Shown: positions 54,905-62,864 of the stretch, piece after piece
Numbering within the stretch: the stretch's first letter is position 1
How the letters are laid out: each line of letters begins with the position of its first letter
Source: Bacteroidales bacterium
GTDB lineage: Bacteria > Bacteroidota > Bacteroidia > Bacteroidales > UBA932
Assembly (NCBI GenBank): GCA_017961175.1
Contig: JAGCXV010000034.1
Span: 1-64,000 of the forward strand
Direction: 5' to 3'
DNA length: 64,000 bases
Notes under the pieces: generated by a model
What the model saw: the letters and a program-made list of their open reading frames with translations, nothing else
Database searches by the model: none
What the model was told of the DNA's origin: nothing
Translations under genes and position numbers: made by a program

Positions 54905-55644
54905 TGGCGGGAAACGGTTATTTCCAGTTCAAGCAATTTACCGTATTACAGGAAGATGTATCGATGAGGGTAAATACGGACGGTGTCCTTCTGGGCGCCT
55001 GGTGCCGTATGCCCATCAAGGATTCCGCAAAGATTCTGGATATTGGAACAGGAACCGGAGTGATAGCTCTGATGGCTGCCCAGAGGATGTTTGGACAATC
55101 TTCCTGTTTTGAGGTTGCTGCGGTTGAACCGGATTGTTCCACCAGCATCCAGGCGCTACAGAATTTCAAGGCATCTCCTTGGAAGAAAAGCCTCATGGTT
55201 TTCATGACGGATTTCCAGCAGTTTGTTCCCCTCTGCCAGGACAGGTATGACCTTATAGTTTCCAATCCTCCTTATTTTGTTGATTCCCTCAAGAATCCGT
55301 CTCTTTCCAAAAGGCTTGCCCGGCATACGGATAATCTTCCCTATGAGGATATTATAACCGGATCAAAGATGATCCTTGCCCCCGGAGGAAGACTTTCCGT
55401 CATTCTTCCGTCTGAAGAATCAAAGCGCTTTGTTTCCGTCGCTGAGGAAAATGGTTTTGCAACCTTGAGATTTTGCAGGGTGTTTGCAAAGGAAGGCGAC
55501 TCTCTTCCTAAAAGGATAATGCTTGAGATGTCATTGGACAAAAAAGCAGAGGCCTCTTCCGAAGACCTCTGCATAATGGATTCAAATCTCGGTTTTACCT
55601 CAGCCTACAAGGCAATTACCAAAGATTTCTACCTTAAGTTTTAG
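54904..55644 (+). CDS. trmN6: tRNA1(Val) (adenine(37)-N6)-methyltransferase
   Basis: 246 residues from MAGNGYFQF; the TGATG overlap with the ATPase stop decides this start over the longer frame beginning at 54862. It has the N-terminal FQFKQFTVLQEDVSMRVNTDGVLLGAW motif of the TrmN6/YfiC family, a SAM-binding loop ILDIGTGTGVIALMAAQR and the N6-adenine catalytic motif SNPPYF. It modifies A37 of tRNA-Val. The link with an elongation factor and an ABC ATPase in one operon is a positional fact without an obvious functional reason. Its stop overlaps that of a convergent gene by three bases. Confidence 0.92.
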   Translation: MAGNGYFQFKQFTVLQEDVSMRVNTDGVLLGAWCRMPIKDSAKILDIGTGTGVIALMAAQRMFGQSSCFEVAAVEPDCSTSIQALQNFKASPWKKSLMVFMTDFQQFVPLCQDRYDLIVSNPPYFVDSLKNPSLSKRLARHTDNLPYEDIITGSKMILAPGGRLSVILPSEESKRFVSVAEENGFATLRFCRVFAKEGDSLPKRIMLEMSLDKKAEASSEDLCIMDSNLGFTSAYKAITKDFYLKF

Positions 55645-56120
55645 CGTTGCGGCTGCTTTTTCCACTCGCGGATAAGGTTGTTTACGAACCTTTCTTCCAC
55701 CATCCTTACCATAGCGGCCTTTTTTACAGGCAGCACCTTCTGGTATTCATAATAGTGGAGTTTCTGCAGGGATGAAACCCTTTCCACGTTTGCATAGTAA
55801 GTGTCTGCCAGGGAGCGGATTTCTTCATCGGATTTTCCTTCCTTGCAGGCATCCTGCAGTGCCTTGGCGCTTTTGCGCACTTCTCTGCGGGCGGCGTTCA
55901 TCGCCTTCTCGCATTCATCATAGACAGGCCAGAATACCTTAGCCTCCTCACTGCTCAGATCAAGCGCTTTTGTAAAGAAAGCTATTTTGCGGCTCTGGAT
56001 TTCCTCCATTGCCCTTTCCATATTTGGCCTGCGGTTATTTTTTGCACCTTCGTTTTCTTTCTGTGCAGATGCTATGCCGCAAAAAGAAAGAGCCAGGATC
56101 AGAAACAAATATTTTTTCAT
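55641..56120 (-). CDS. Periplasmic Spy/LTXXQ-like helical protein
   Basis: 159 residues. A signal peptide (ending IASA) is followed by an all-helical, highly charged mature part: RPNMERAMEEIQSRKIAFFTKALDLSSEEAKVFWPVYDECEKAMN, then RRE(V)RKSAKALQDA and two more helices. This layout resembles Spy/CpxP-type envelope chaperones, especially the KIAFFTKALDLSSEEAKVFWPVY helix-turn. It is third in the minus-strand run after an ECF sigma factor and a probable anti-sigma factor (14-base gap). This suggests that it is part of an envelope-stress response. No ligand is evident. Confidence 0.75.
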   Translation of the reverse strand: MKKYLFLILALSFCGIASAQKENEGAKNNRRPNMERAMEEIQSRKIAFFTKALDLSSEEAKVFWPVYDECEKAMNAARREVRKSAKALQDACKEGKSDEEIRSLADTYYANVERVSSLQKLHYYEYQKVLPVKKAAMVRMVEERFVNNLIREWKKQPQR

Positions 56121-56134
56121 CTCTTTTTGTTATA

Positions 56135-56605
56135 TCAGTTAGATAATTCTTCCGCCAGGAGTCCCGGGAAAGACGGTGCCATCAGTGTAATGTATTCTTC
56201 AATCGCATCCGTTTCGTCAGAATCTTCAAAGTCCTGAATATCATCTGAAACGTCTTCGTAGTCAGCATAGAGGCGGTTAACCTCGATTGCCCCGAAGTCT
56301 TTTACAAGGCTGTCCAGCATCTGGCCTTCTTCTGTATTCTCGGTGTTCTGTGCCAGGTTTCCACGTGCACTTTGGGTAAGGCGCATAACGCCCCATCCCA
56401 GTCCAGCTACGATAAGGAAAGAAGCAGCCAAAACGGCAGCCGGCTTTAGAACCTTGCCAAGAGAAGCCCACCATCCCTTCTTTTCAGAAGGAAATACCTT
56501 CTCGGCGATTCTTTCCTCCAGGCTCTCGAAATAATTTTCGGGAGTGGTGAAAGGAATCTGCTTCATCCTCTCGTCTTCAAGTATGTCCAATCTGTTCTTT
56601 TCCAT
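56135..56605 (-). CDS. Probable membrane anti-sigma factor
   Basis: 156 residues. A short cytoplasmic N-terminus (MEKNRLDILEDERMKQIPFTTPENYFESLEERIAEKVF) contains the FTTPENYFE motif common in Bacteroidales genes that follow ECF sigma genes. One transmembrane helix (about 48-72, AAVLAASFLIVAGLGWGVMRL) is followed by a very acidic periplasmic tail (DYEDVSDDIQDFEDSDETDAIEEYI). It has no zinc-binding ZAS motif and no FecR domain. Position and topology make it the likely partner of the sigma factor 60 bases upstream. The identity is inferred from context. Confidence 0.7.
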   Translation of the reverse strand: MEKNRLDILEDERMKQIPFTTPENYFESLEERIAEKVFPSEKKGWWASLGKVLKPAAVLAASFLIVAGLGWGVMRLTQSARGNLAQNTENTEEGQMLDSLVKDFGAIEVNRLYADYEDVSDDIQDFEDSDETDAIEEYITLMAPSFPGLLAEELSN

Positions 56606-56665
56606 TTTCTCTCAATTGTCTGCTATTTAGATATCGCGGAGGGCAAAAAGTAAAATTGTTGGTTT

Positions 56666-57205
56666 TTATCCCTGCCGGATGTTCTTCAATATCTTTTTAT
56701 AAGCCAAGGAATATGAGGCTTTTACGGCGTCCGGATTGCTGTCCAGGATGGCTGCAATATCTGCATATTCCATGTCGTGGAAATACCTCATGGAGAAGAT
56801 TGCCCTCTGCCTGTCGGGCAGTTTTGCAACCTCCCACTGAAGGAGCATCTGGATGGCTTCTCCCCTGAAAAACATATCTTCCGTAACCTTGTTTGCCAAC
56901 CTGGTTTCAAATGGGGTGAGGGAGAATTTGTTGTACAGCCTTTCCTTTTTCAGGAAGGTGAAAGCCTCGTTGGTGGCGATCCTGTAAAGCCAGGTGTAAA
57001 GCCCGCTTTCCCAGCGGAAGGACGGAAGGGATTTCCAGGCTTTCAGGAAAGTGTTCTGAAGAAGGTCGTCGGCATCCTCGTGGCTAAACACAAGTTCCCT
57101 CAAATGCCAGTAGAGTCTTTTGGAGTACTCCCTGACAATGAGGTTAAAAGCCTGGGTCTGCCCTCCTTCTCCCTTGTATATTTTCTGAATCTCCCTATCG
57201 GTCAT
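56666..57205 (-). CDS. ECF-type RNA polymerase sigma factor
   Basis: 179 residues. The sigma-2 region (AFNLIVREYSKRLYWHLRELVFSHEDADDLLQNTFLKAWKSL) and sigma-4 region (KLPDRQRAIFSMRYFHDMEYADIAAILDSNPDAVKASYSLAYKKI) are both complete. The DAVKASYSLAYKKI helix would read the -35 element. It leads a three-gene set with a probable anti-sigma factor and a Spy-like protein. A 9-bp-arm palindrome spans its start codon and four tandem hairpins lie just upstream, so expression is probably controlled at transcription or translation there. It is called sigma-70 family; the exact ECF group is unknown. Confidence 0.93.
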   Translation of the reverse strand: MTDREIQKIYKGEGGQTQAFNLIVREYSKRLYWHLRELVFSHEDADDLLQNTFLKAWKSLPSFRWESGLYTWLYRIATNEAFTFLKKERLYNKFSLTPFETRLANKVTEDMFFRGEAIQMLLQWEVAKLPDRQRAIFSMRYFHDMEYADIAAILDSNPDAVKASYSLAYKKILKNIRQG

Positions 57206-57220
57206 AAAAAATTTTATGAC
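57201..57220. promoter_or_regulatory. Palindrome across the start codon of the ECF sigma gene
   Basis: Arms GTCATAAAA and TTTTATGAC with two bases (AA) between, 9 of 9 paired. The sigma start codon (57203-57205 on the minus strand) lies in one arm. It can act as an operator or as an mRNA hairpin that hides the start. Confidence 0.55.
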
Positions 57221-57239
57221 ATTTTTTATTTGTCACCCC

Positions 57240-57298
57240 GCTCACTCAGTGAGCACCCCTCAAGGGGTATACGGCACTCCGTGCCGGCCGCAAGCGGC
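57240..57298. repeat. Four consecutive perfect mini-hairpins
   Basis: GCTCACT-C-AGTGAGC (57240-57254), ACCCCT-CA-AGGGGT (57255-57268), CGGCAC-TCC-GTGCCG (57272-57286) and GCCGC-AA-GCGGC (57287-57298). All arms are perfect; three of the four joints have no spacer or only three bases between units. The sequences differ from one another. They fill the gap between the transketolase stop (57320) and the ECF sigma start (57205). There is no T-tract directly after them on the minus strand, so this is not a plain intrinsic terminator. Confidence 0.7.
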
Positions 57299-57319
57299 TT
57301 ATTAAAACGACTATGCTAA

Positions 57320-58273
57320 TTATTTCCTTGAAACAGCTCTTCTTGCCGCGGCAACTATGTGTTCCGCATCCAGTCCGTAAGCCTTCATAAGTTCAGCAGG
57401 AGTTCCGCTCTGCCCGAACTTGTCTGCTATGGCAACGAACTCCAGCGGGGCAGGAAGGTGAGATGCCAGAAGACCGGCGATCATTTCTCCCATTCCTCCG
57501 AAGATGAAATGCTCTTCCGCGGTAACGACGCATCCGGTCTTTTTGATAGACTCCAGAATGGTGTCGTAATCAAGAGGCTTAATGGTTGCAACGTTTATGA
57601 CATCTGCCGTTACTCCTTCTTTCTCAAGCTCTTCGGCTGCAAGCAGAGCTTCCCATACAAGGTGTCCGCAGGCAAGGATTGTAACGTCTTTTCCATCGTT
57701 GAGCTTATAGGCCTTTCCTATTTCAAACGCCTCGTTTTCCGGAGTGAAGTTAGGGACACTTGGCCTTCCGAACCTCAGGTAAACCGGGCCGTTCCATTTT
57801 GCTGCGGCAATGGTGGCGTTCTTAGTCTGGTTGAAGTCGCAAGGAACCACAACGCTAATACCCGGAAGCATTCTCATAAGGCCGATGTCTTCCAGGATCT
57901 GGTGGGTTGCACCATCTTCTCCGAGGGTGATTCCGGCATGCGATGCCGCAATCTTCACGTTGGTTTCGGAATAGCATACGGCCATCCTCACCTGGTCGTA
58001 AACCCTGCCGGCGGCAAAGGCTGCAAATGTTCCCACAAAAGGAATCTTGCCGTTGAGGGAGAGTCCCGCTGCAACGTTTATCATATTTGCCTCGGCGATA
58101 CCGCACTGGAAAAACCTGTCCGGAAATTCCTTTGCAAAACCATCCATCTTGACAGAACCCTTGAGGTCTGCTGCAAGGGCAACCACGTCTTTGCATTCAC
58201 GCCCTGCGGCAAGCAGTCCCTCGCCGAATCCTGAACGTGTATCCTTGTTTCCTGTATTTGTGTACTTGGTCAT
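57320..58273 (-). CDS. Transketolase, C-terminal subunit
   Basis: 317 residues. It holds the pyrimidine-binding and C-terminal domains of transketolase. Motifs: SGFGEGLLAAGRECKDVVALAADLKGS, FPDRFFQCGIAEANMINVAAGLSLNGK (the essential Glu of the thiamine site is in GIAE), SHAGITLGEDGATHQILEDI and the C-terminal FGQSGTPAELMKAYGLDAEHI. It works with the N-terminal half encoded 18 bases upstream to shuttle two-carbon units in the pentose phosphate pathway. Splitting of the enzyme into two genes is common in anaerobes. Confidence 0.95.
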   Translation of the reverse strand: MTKYTNTGNKDTRSGFGEGLLAAGRECKDVVALAADLKGSVKMDGFAKEFPDRFFQCGIAEANMINVAAGLSLNGKIPFVGTFAAFAAGRVYDQVRMAVCYSETNVKIAASHAGITLGEDGATHQILEDIGLMRMLPGISVVVPCDFNQTKNATIAAAKWNGPVYLRFGRPSVPNFTPENEAFEIGKAYKLNDGKDVTILACGHLVWEALLAAEELEKEGVTADVINVATIKPLDYDTILESIKKTGCVVTAEEHFIFGGMGEMIAGLLASHLPAPLEFVAIADKFGQSGTPAELMKAYGLDAEHIVAAARRAVSRK

Positions 58274-58291
58274 TTTCTGGAATTTTAAGGG

Positions 58292-59149
58292 TTAAAAATC
58301 TCCGAGGGTTTCAGGAATCTGCTTGAGTGCGGCTTCGCATTCCTCCGGTTTCGGAGCCTTGCCGTGCCACTTGCAGGTACCTTCCATAAAGTCCACGCCC
58401 TTGCCCATAACGGTCTTGAGCATGATCATAACCGGCTTCGGCTCAATGGTCTGAAGTTCCTCGGCGAGCTTGATCGCAGAGATAATGTCTTCCACGCTGT
58501 TGCCGTCTTCAGCTATAACCACGTTCCATCCGAAAGCCTTCCATCTCTGGTCCAGGTGGTCCGGACCGATGACTTCCTCTGTGGTACCATCTATCTGCTG
58601 TCCGTTCCAGTCCGTGAAGGCGATTATATTGTCTATCTTGTGGTGAGATGCAAACTGTGCGGCTTCCCAGATCTGGCCCTCCTGGCTTTCTCCGTCTCCC
58701 ACAAGGCAATATACTTTATGGGAATCTCCGGCAAGCTTCTTACCCAGGGCTGCTCCTACAGCTACGCTGAGGCCCTGTCCAAGGGATCCGCTGGCTTCAA
58801 AAACTCCCGGAAGGCCGGTGTCCGTTGCAGGATGGCCCTGAAGACGGCTTCCAATCTTGCGGAATGTTGCAAGTTCTTCAACCGGAAAATATCCGCTTCT
58901 TGCAAGTGCGCTGTAAAGCAGCGGAGACTCGTGCCCGCAGCTCAGGAAGAACATGTCACTGTCCTTGCCGGTGCGGTCCCAGTTCATTGGGTTGTGCTGC
59001 ATCTGCTTGAAATACAGCACAGTCACAACATCTGTGGAGCTGAGGCTTCCTCCCGGATGCCCGCTCTTTGCCAGCGTCACCATCCGGAGGATATCACGGC
59101 GGATCTGGCAGGCAATATCTTTCAGTCTTTGAATCTCAGACATAATCAA
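58292..59149 (-). CDS. Transketolase, N-terminal (thiamine diphosphate-binding) subunit
   Basis: 285 residues from [10 protein letters not shown]; the second ATG, 59143, is equally possible and gives MSEIQ. It binds the diphosphate of thiamine: [16 protein letters not shown] is the GDG...N-type cofactor motif (with [10 protein letters not shown] completing it), [18 protein letters not shown] is the N-terminal substrate-channel motif, and [13 protein letters not shown] and [16 protein letters not shown] follow. It is followed after 18 bases by the C-terminal subunit gene, giving a complete transketolase. Its promoter box overlaps that of lepA on the other strand. Confidence 0.95.
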   Translation of the reverse strand: MIMSEIQRLKDIACQIRRDILRMVTLAKSGHPGGSLSSTDVVTVLYFKQMQHNPMNWDRTGKDSDMFFLSCGHESPLLYSALARSGYFPVEELATFRKIGSRLQGHPATDTGLPGVFEASGSLGQGLSVAVGAALGKKLAGDSHKVYCLVGDGESQEGQIWEAAQFASHHKIDNIIAFTDWNGQQIDGTTEEVIGPDHLDQRWKAFGWNVVIAEDGNSVEDIISAIKLAEELQTIEPKPVMIMLKTVMGKGVDFMEGTCKWHGKAPKPEECEAALKQIPETLGDF

Positions 59150-59174
59150 GAGTTAATCGGTTTTATACTGATTT

Positions 59175-59182
59175 CAAATTTA
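59175..59182 (-). promoter_or_regulatory. -7 promoter element of the transketolase operon
   Basis: Minus-strand TAAATTTG (plus CAAATTTA), 25 bases before the transketolase start. Two bases (GT) separate it from the lepA box on the plus strand. Confidence 0.55.
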
Positions 59183-59184
59183 GT

Positions 59185-59192
59185 TATTTTTG
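59185..59192 (+). promoter_or_regulatory. -7 promoter element of lepA
   Basis: TATTTTTG, ending 7 bases before the lepA ATG. It is the same box, in the same position relative to a minus-strand partner, as at mutS. Confidence 0.6.
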
Positions 59193-59199
59193 CATCGCG

Positions 59200-60984
59200 A
59201 TGAAAAATATCAGGAACTTTTGCATAATTGCACATATAGATCACGGCAAATCCACGCTTGCGGACAGGATGCTTGAGGTGACCAATACCGTTACAAGCCG
59301 CGAGATGGAGGCTCAGGTGCTTGATTCGATGGATCTGGAGAAGGAGAAGGGCATTACCATCAAGAGCCACGCCGTCCAGATGAAATATACCAAAGACGGA
59401 CAGGAATATACACTCAACCTTCTGGATACCCCGGGACACGTGGATTTCTCCTACGAGGTTTCCCGTTCCATTGCGTCTTCGGAGGGTGCTCTTCTGGTTG
59501 TGGATGCCACCCAGGGAATCCAGGCCCAGACAATCTCCAACCTTTATCTTGCCCTTGACCACGACCTTACGATTATCCCGGTGCTCAACAAGATTGATAT
59601 GGAGGCTGCAGAGCCTGAGCTTGTGAGAGACCAGGTATGCGACCTTCTGGGTTGCGACCAAAGCGAGGTTCTTATGTGCAGTGCAAAGACAGGAGAGGGT
59701 GTTCCTGCAATTCTGGATGCCATCGTGGACAGGATTCCTGCTCCGACAGGCGATCCGGCGGCTCCTCTGCAGGCCCTGATTTTCGACTCCGTCTTCAATC
59801 CGTTCCGAGGCATCATCGCATATTTCAAGGTGGAGGCTGGAAGCATCCACAAGGGAGAGAAAGTGAAGTTCTTCAACACCGGAATGGAATACGTTGCGGA
59901 TGAAGTTGGAACGATGGGCTTGAAACTGAACCCGAAACCTGAAATCGGTTGCGGCAACGTGGGCTACATCATAAGCGGAATCAAGAGTGCGGTAGAAGTA
60001 AAGGTCGGCGATACCGTCACTTCCGTCCAGAATCCTTGCAAGGAGGCTATCGCGGGATTCGAGGAAGTCAAGCCAATGGTCTTTGCCGGCGTATATCCTG
60101 TTGAGACAGATGAATACGATCAGCTGAAAGTTTCCCTTGAAAAGCTTCAGCTCAACGATGCTTCCCTGGTCTTCGAGCCGGAAAGCTCCATGGCCCTAGG
60201 CTTCGGATTCCGCTGCGGATTCCTCGGTCTGCTTCATCTGGAGATTGTCCAGGAAAGGCTTTTCAGGGAGTTCGACATGGACTGTATCACCACAGTTCCT
60301 AACGTTTCCTTCAAGGTCTATACGACAGACGGCCAGTGCCTGGATGTCCACAACCCTTCCGGCCTTCCGGAGGTTACGATGATAGACCATATCGAGGAGC
60401 CATACATAAGAGCCCAGGTTATCTCAAAGGCTGACTTCTTCGGCCCTATAATGAAACTCTGTCTGGACAAGAGGGGAACCCTTGTAAGCCAGCACTATAT
60501 CACCACAGACCGAGTCGAGCTGAACTTCGACCTTCCGCTCAGCGAGATAGTCTTTGATTTCTACGATAAGCTCAAGAGCATTTCCAAAGGCTATGCTTCC
60601 TTTGATTACCATATCACGGATTACCGTCCGGCACAGCTCGTGAAGCTTGACATCCTTCTGAATGGAGAACAGGTGGATGCGCTTTCATCGCTGATTCACA
60701 GAGATCACGCCTACGACTTCGGCAGAAGGATGTGCGAAAAGCTCAAGGACCTCATTCCGAGACAGCAGTTTGACATTGCCATCCAGGCTGCCATAGGAGC
60801 CAAAATCATTGCCAGAGAAACCGTCCGCCAGGTAAGAAAAGACGTTACCGCCAAGTGCTACGGAGGAGACATCTCAAGAAAGCGCAAACTCCTTGAAAAA
60901 CAGAAAAAAGGCAAGAAGCGCATGCGCCAGGTAGGCCAGGTTCAGGTGCCTCAGAGCGCCTTTATGGCCGTCCTTAAACTATAA
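59200..60984 (+). CDS. lepA: Elongation factor 4 (LepA)
   Basis: 594 residues, standard length. The GTPase is fully intact: [14 protein letters not shown] (P-loop), RGIT-type switch I within [19 protein letters not shown] (switch II with catalytic His) and NKIDM (G4). It also has the LepA-only C-terminal domain ([32 protein letters not shown] ending). It binds ribosomes stalled or being assembled and back-translocates or remodels them. It serves as a good control for the degenerate GTPase centre of the EF-G2-like protein in the same window. A lipoprotein gene follows after 5 bases. Confidence 0.98.
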   Translation: MKNIRNFCIIAHIDHGKSTLADRMLEVTNTVTSREMEAQVLDSMDLEKEKGITIKSHAVQMKYTKDGQEYTLNLLDTPGHVDFSYEVSRSIASSEGALLVVDATQGIQAQTISNLYLALDHDLTIIPVLNKIDMEAAEPELVRDQVCDLLGCDQSEVLMCSAKTGEGVPAILDAIVDRIPAPTGDPAAPLQALIFDSVFNPFRGIIAYFKVEAGSIHKGEKVKFFNTGMEYVADEVGTMGLKLNPKPEIGCGNVGYIISGIKSAVEVKVGDTVTSVQNPCKEAIAGFEEVKPMVFAGVYPVETDEYDQLKVSLEKLQLNDASLVFEPESSMALGFGFRCGFLGLLHLEIVQERLFREFDMDCITTVPNVSFKVYTTDGQCLDVHNPSGLPEVTMIDHIEEPYIRAQVISKADFFGPIMKLCLDKRGTLVSQHYITTDRVELNFDLPLSEIVFDFYDKLKSISKGYASFDYHITDYRPAQLVKLDILLNGEQVDALSSLIHRDHAYDFGRRMCEKLKDLIPRQQFDIAIQAAIGAKIIARETVRQVRKDVTAKCYGGDISRKRKLLEKQKKGKKRMRQVGQVQVPQSAFMAVLKL

Positions 60985-60989
60985 CCAGT

Positions 60990-61712
60990 ATGAAACGATT
61001 TATTATATTCTCAGCGATTATTGCCGCCCTTACAATTGTCGGTTGCAAGTCTTCTTCCCAGAATCAGACTGACTCAACCCAACCGACGGAAACCAAGGCA
61101 ATCACCGAAAACGTCGCTGACACCGCAACAACCCCAGCAGCAAAAGACACTGTTGCCAAAGAACCCGTTCCGGCAGAAATAACAGCCATTGACCTCGGCC
61201 TTTCCGTGAAGTGGGCCGACCGCAACATCGGCGCCTCCGCTCCAGAACAAAGCGGAGACTATTACGCATGGGGTGAAATAGAAACTAAGAAGGAGTATTC
61301 CGCCCAGAACTACAAGTGGTACAAAAACGTAAACGGAGACATTCTTCTGGCCAAAAAGAAGTTCGGTCCAGAAGATGACGTAGCATCCGTAAAACTCGGC
61401 AACGGCTGGCGCACCCCAACCCTTGAAGAAATCAAGGAGCTTATTGAAAAATGCAACTGGGAATGGATTGAAAAGAACGGCGTACCAGGCTACAAGGTTT
61501 CAAGCATAACCAACGGCAATAGCATCTTCCTCCCCGGCGCTGGTTTCTTTGACGGCAACGCCAATCTTGGCGGACAAGGCGGCTATTACTGGTCTTTCAC
61601 ACCCGAGGGTGTCAGCAATAATGCAGATTATCTGTATTTCTGCGACCACGACATAGACTGGAACTATATAGATCGCGAATACGGCATCCCAGTTCGCCCA
61701 GTCTGCAAATAG
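60990..61712 (+). CDS. Lipoprotein with a C-terminal FISUMP-like domain
   Basis: 240 residues. A lipoprotein signal (MKRFIIFSAIIAALTIVGC) is followed by a Thr/Gln/Ala-rich linker (about 20-65), then a domain with IDLGLSVKWADRNIGASAPEQSGDYYAWGE, NGWRTPTLEEIKELIEKC, IFLPGAGFFDG and an ending on YGIPVRPVCK. That arrangement is the Bacteroidota/Fibrobacter major-paralogous type of domain. These are surface or secreted modules with unclear function and often occur in many copies. It starts 5 bases after lepA, which may simply reflect chromosomal compaction. Confidence 0.78.
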   Translation: MKRFIIFSAIIAALTIVGCKSSSQNQTDSTQPTETKAITENVADTATTPAAKDTVAKEPVPAEITAIDLGLSVKWADRNIGASAPEQSGDYYAWGEIETKKEYSAQNYKWYKNVNGDILLAKKKFGPEDDVASVKLGNGWRTPTLEEIKELIEKCNWEWIEKNGVPGYKVSSITNGNSIFLPGAGFFDGNANLGGQGGYYWSFTPEGVSNNADYLYFCDHDIDWNYIDREYGIPVRPVCK

Positions 61713-61731
61713 ACTATATTTAAATCAACAA

Positions 61732-61816
61732 TACGGCTCAAAAAAAGCCAAAATAACCCACGTTACGGCTCAAAAACCTCTAGAATGAGCCGTATTTTTG
61801 TTATATTTGAGCCGTA
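61732..61816. promoter_or_regulatory. Four-copy TACGGCTCA operator-like repeat
   Basis: TACGGCTCA at 61732-61740 and 61764-61772, and its inverse TGAGCCGTA at 61786-61794 and 61808-61816. Starts lie 32, 22 and 22 bp apart, that is, close to whole helical turns. The last copy overlaps the -7 box of the Fic gene. This looks like an autoregulatory operator for a wHTH protein. Confidence 0.65.
61802..61809 (+). promoter_or_regulatory. -7 promoter element of the Fic-domain gene
   Basis: TATATTTG, 20 bases before the ATG at 61830. It overlaps the first two bases of the fourth TACGGCTCA repeat, so a bound regulator would block polymerase. Confidence 0.55.
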
Positions 61817-61829
61817 AACTTCAAAAGAT

Positions 61830-62864
61830 ATGACCAAAGAAAGCGAAATACTACAGTACCTCCACTATCATCCAAGCTCTTCCAGGAGCGAGATTGAAGC
61901 CGGAATGCACATGAAAGAAAGCCCCGCCACTGTAAAGCGTCTTCTCGCTTCTCTGGTTCAAAGCAAATCTGCCATTGTGACTGGCCAAGGACGCGCTACG
62001 CGCTATAGCGTATCACCGCAGGAGCATATAACAATGGAATTGAACATTGACACATACTTCCAGAAAGAAACAGACGAGCGCGAAGTACAAACTGCTTTTA
62101 ATTTCGAACTCATAAATGATATTCTCCCCCAGGTGGATATATTCACAGCCGAAGAGAAAGAAAGACTTGCTAGCTTGCAGACTCAATTCACCAAGAATCT
62201 GGAGGGAATAACGCCTACCGAGTATCGCAAGGAAATGGAGCGCCTTGGTATAGACTTAAGCTGGAAGTCGTCTCAAATAGAAGGCAATACATATTCTCTA
62301 TTGGAAACCGAAAAACTCCTGAGGGAAAAGCAGACTGCATCCGGAAAAACAAAAGAAGAAGCTGTAATGCTGCTCAACCACAAGGACGCACTGGACCTTG
62401 TTCTGGCTGAACCCGAATACTTCCAAGCTCTTTCTGTCCGCCGCATAGAAGAATTGCACACGTTGCTGGTTAAAGAACTGGATGTGGATAAAGGCATTCG
62501 AAAGCGCCGTGTGGGTGTAACTGGTACAAACTACCGCCCCCTGGACAACGAACACCAGATTCGCGAGGCCTTGGAGGATACTTGCCGTCTCATCAACAGC
62601 AAAGAGAACGTCTTTGAGAAAGCGCTCTTGGCGTTGCTACTGTTGTCTTATATTCAGGCATTTTCCGATGGAAACAAGAGAACTGCCCGTATTACCAGCA
62701 ATGCAATCCTTATTGCGAACAAGTATTGCCCTATTTCATTTCGGACGGTTGACTCCGTGGACTATAAGAAGGCAATGCTCATCTTCTACGAGCAGAACAA
62801 TATTACTGCATTCAAGAAGATTTTCATTGACCAGTTTGCCTTTGCAGTACAGACTTATTTTTGA
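61830..62864 (+). CDS. Winged-helix Fic-domain protein with altered catalytic motif
   Basis: 344 residues. The N-terminal winged helix (about 1-60, SRSEIEAGMHMKESPATVKRLLASLVQ ... GQGRATRYSV) should bind DNA. The class II inhibitory-helix motif SSQIEG lies at 147-152, with E151 as the inhibitory Glu. The Fic core is QAFSDGNKRTAR (276-287), where the usual HxFx(D/E)GN(G/K)R His is Gln276; the Asp, Asn and two Arg are kept. Fic enzymes transfer AMP or other groups to proteins. Without the His, catalysis should be weak or absent, so a regulator role is possible. The gene sits behind the TACGGCTCA repeats and may bind them. Confidence 0.88.
   Translation: MTKESEILQYLHYHPSSSRSEIEAGMHMKESPATVKRLLASLVQSKSAIVTGQGRATRYSVSPQEHITMELNIDTYFQKETDEREVQTAFNFELINDILPQVDIFTAEEKERLASLQTQFTKNLEGITPTEYRKEMERLGIDLSWKSSQIEGNTYSLLETEKLLREKQTASGKTKEEAVMLLNHKDALDLVLAEPEYFQALSVRRIEELHTLLVKELDVDKGIRKRRVGVTGTNYRPLDNEHQIREALEDTCRLINSKENVFEKALLALLLLSYIQAFSDGNKRTARITSNAILIANKYCPISFRTVDSVDYKKAMLIFYEQNNITAFKKIFIDQFAFAVQTYF

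Noticed and set aside
61990..62012. Overlapping small palindromes (GCGC-TAC-GCGC and CGCTATAGCG) in the Fic gene
   Set aside because: They fall in the wing codons GQGRATRYSV, where such bases are forced by Arg/Ala codons; not clearly related to the hairpin cluster at 57240.
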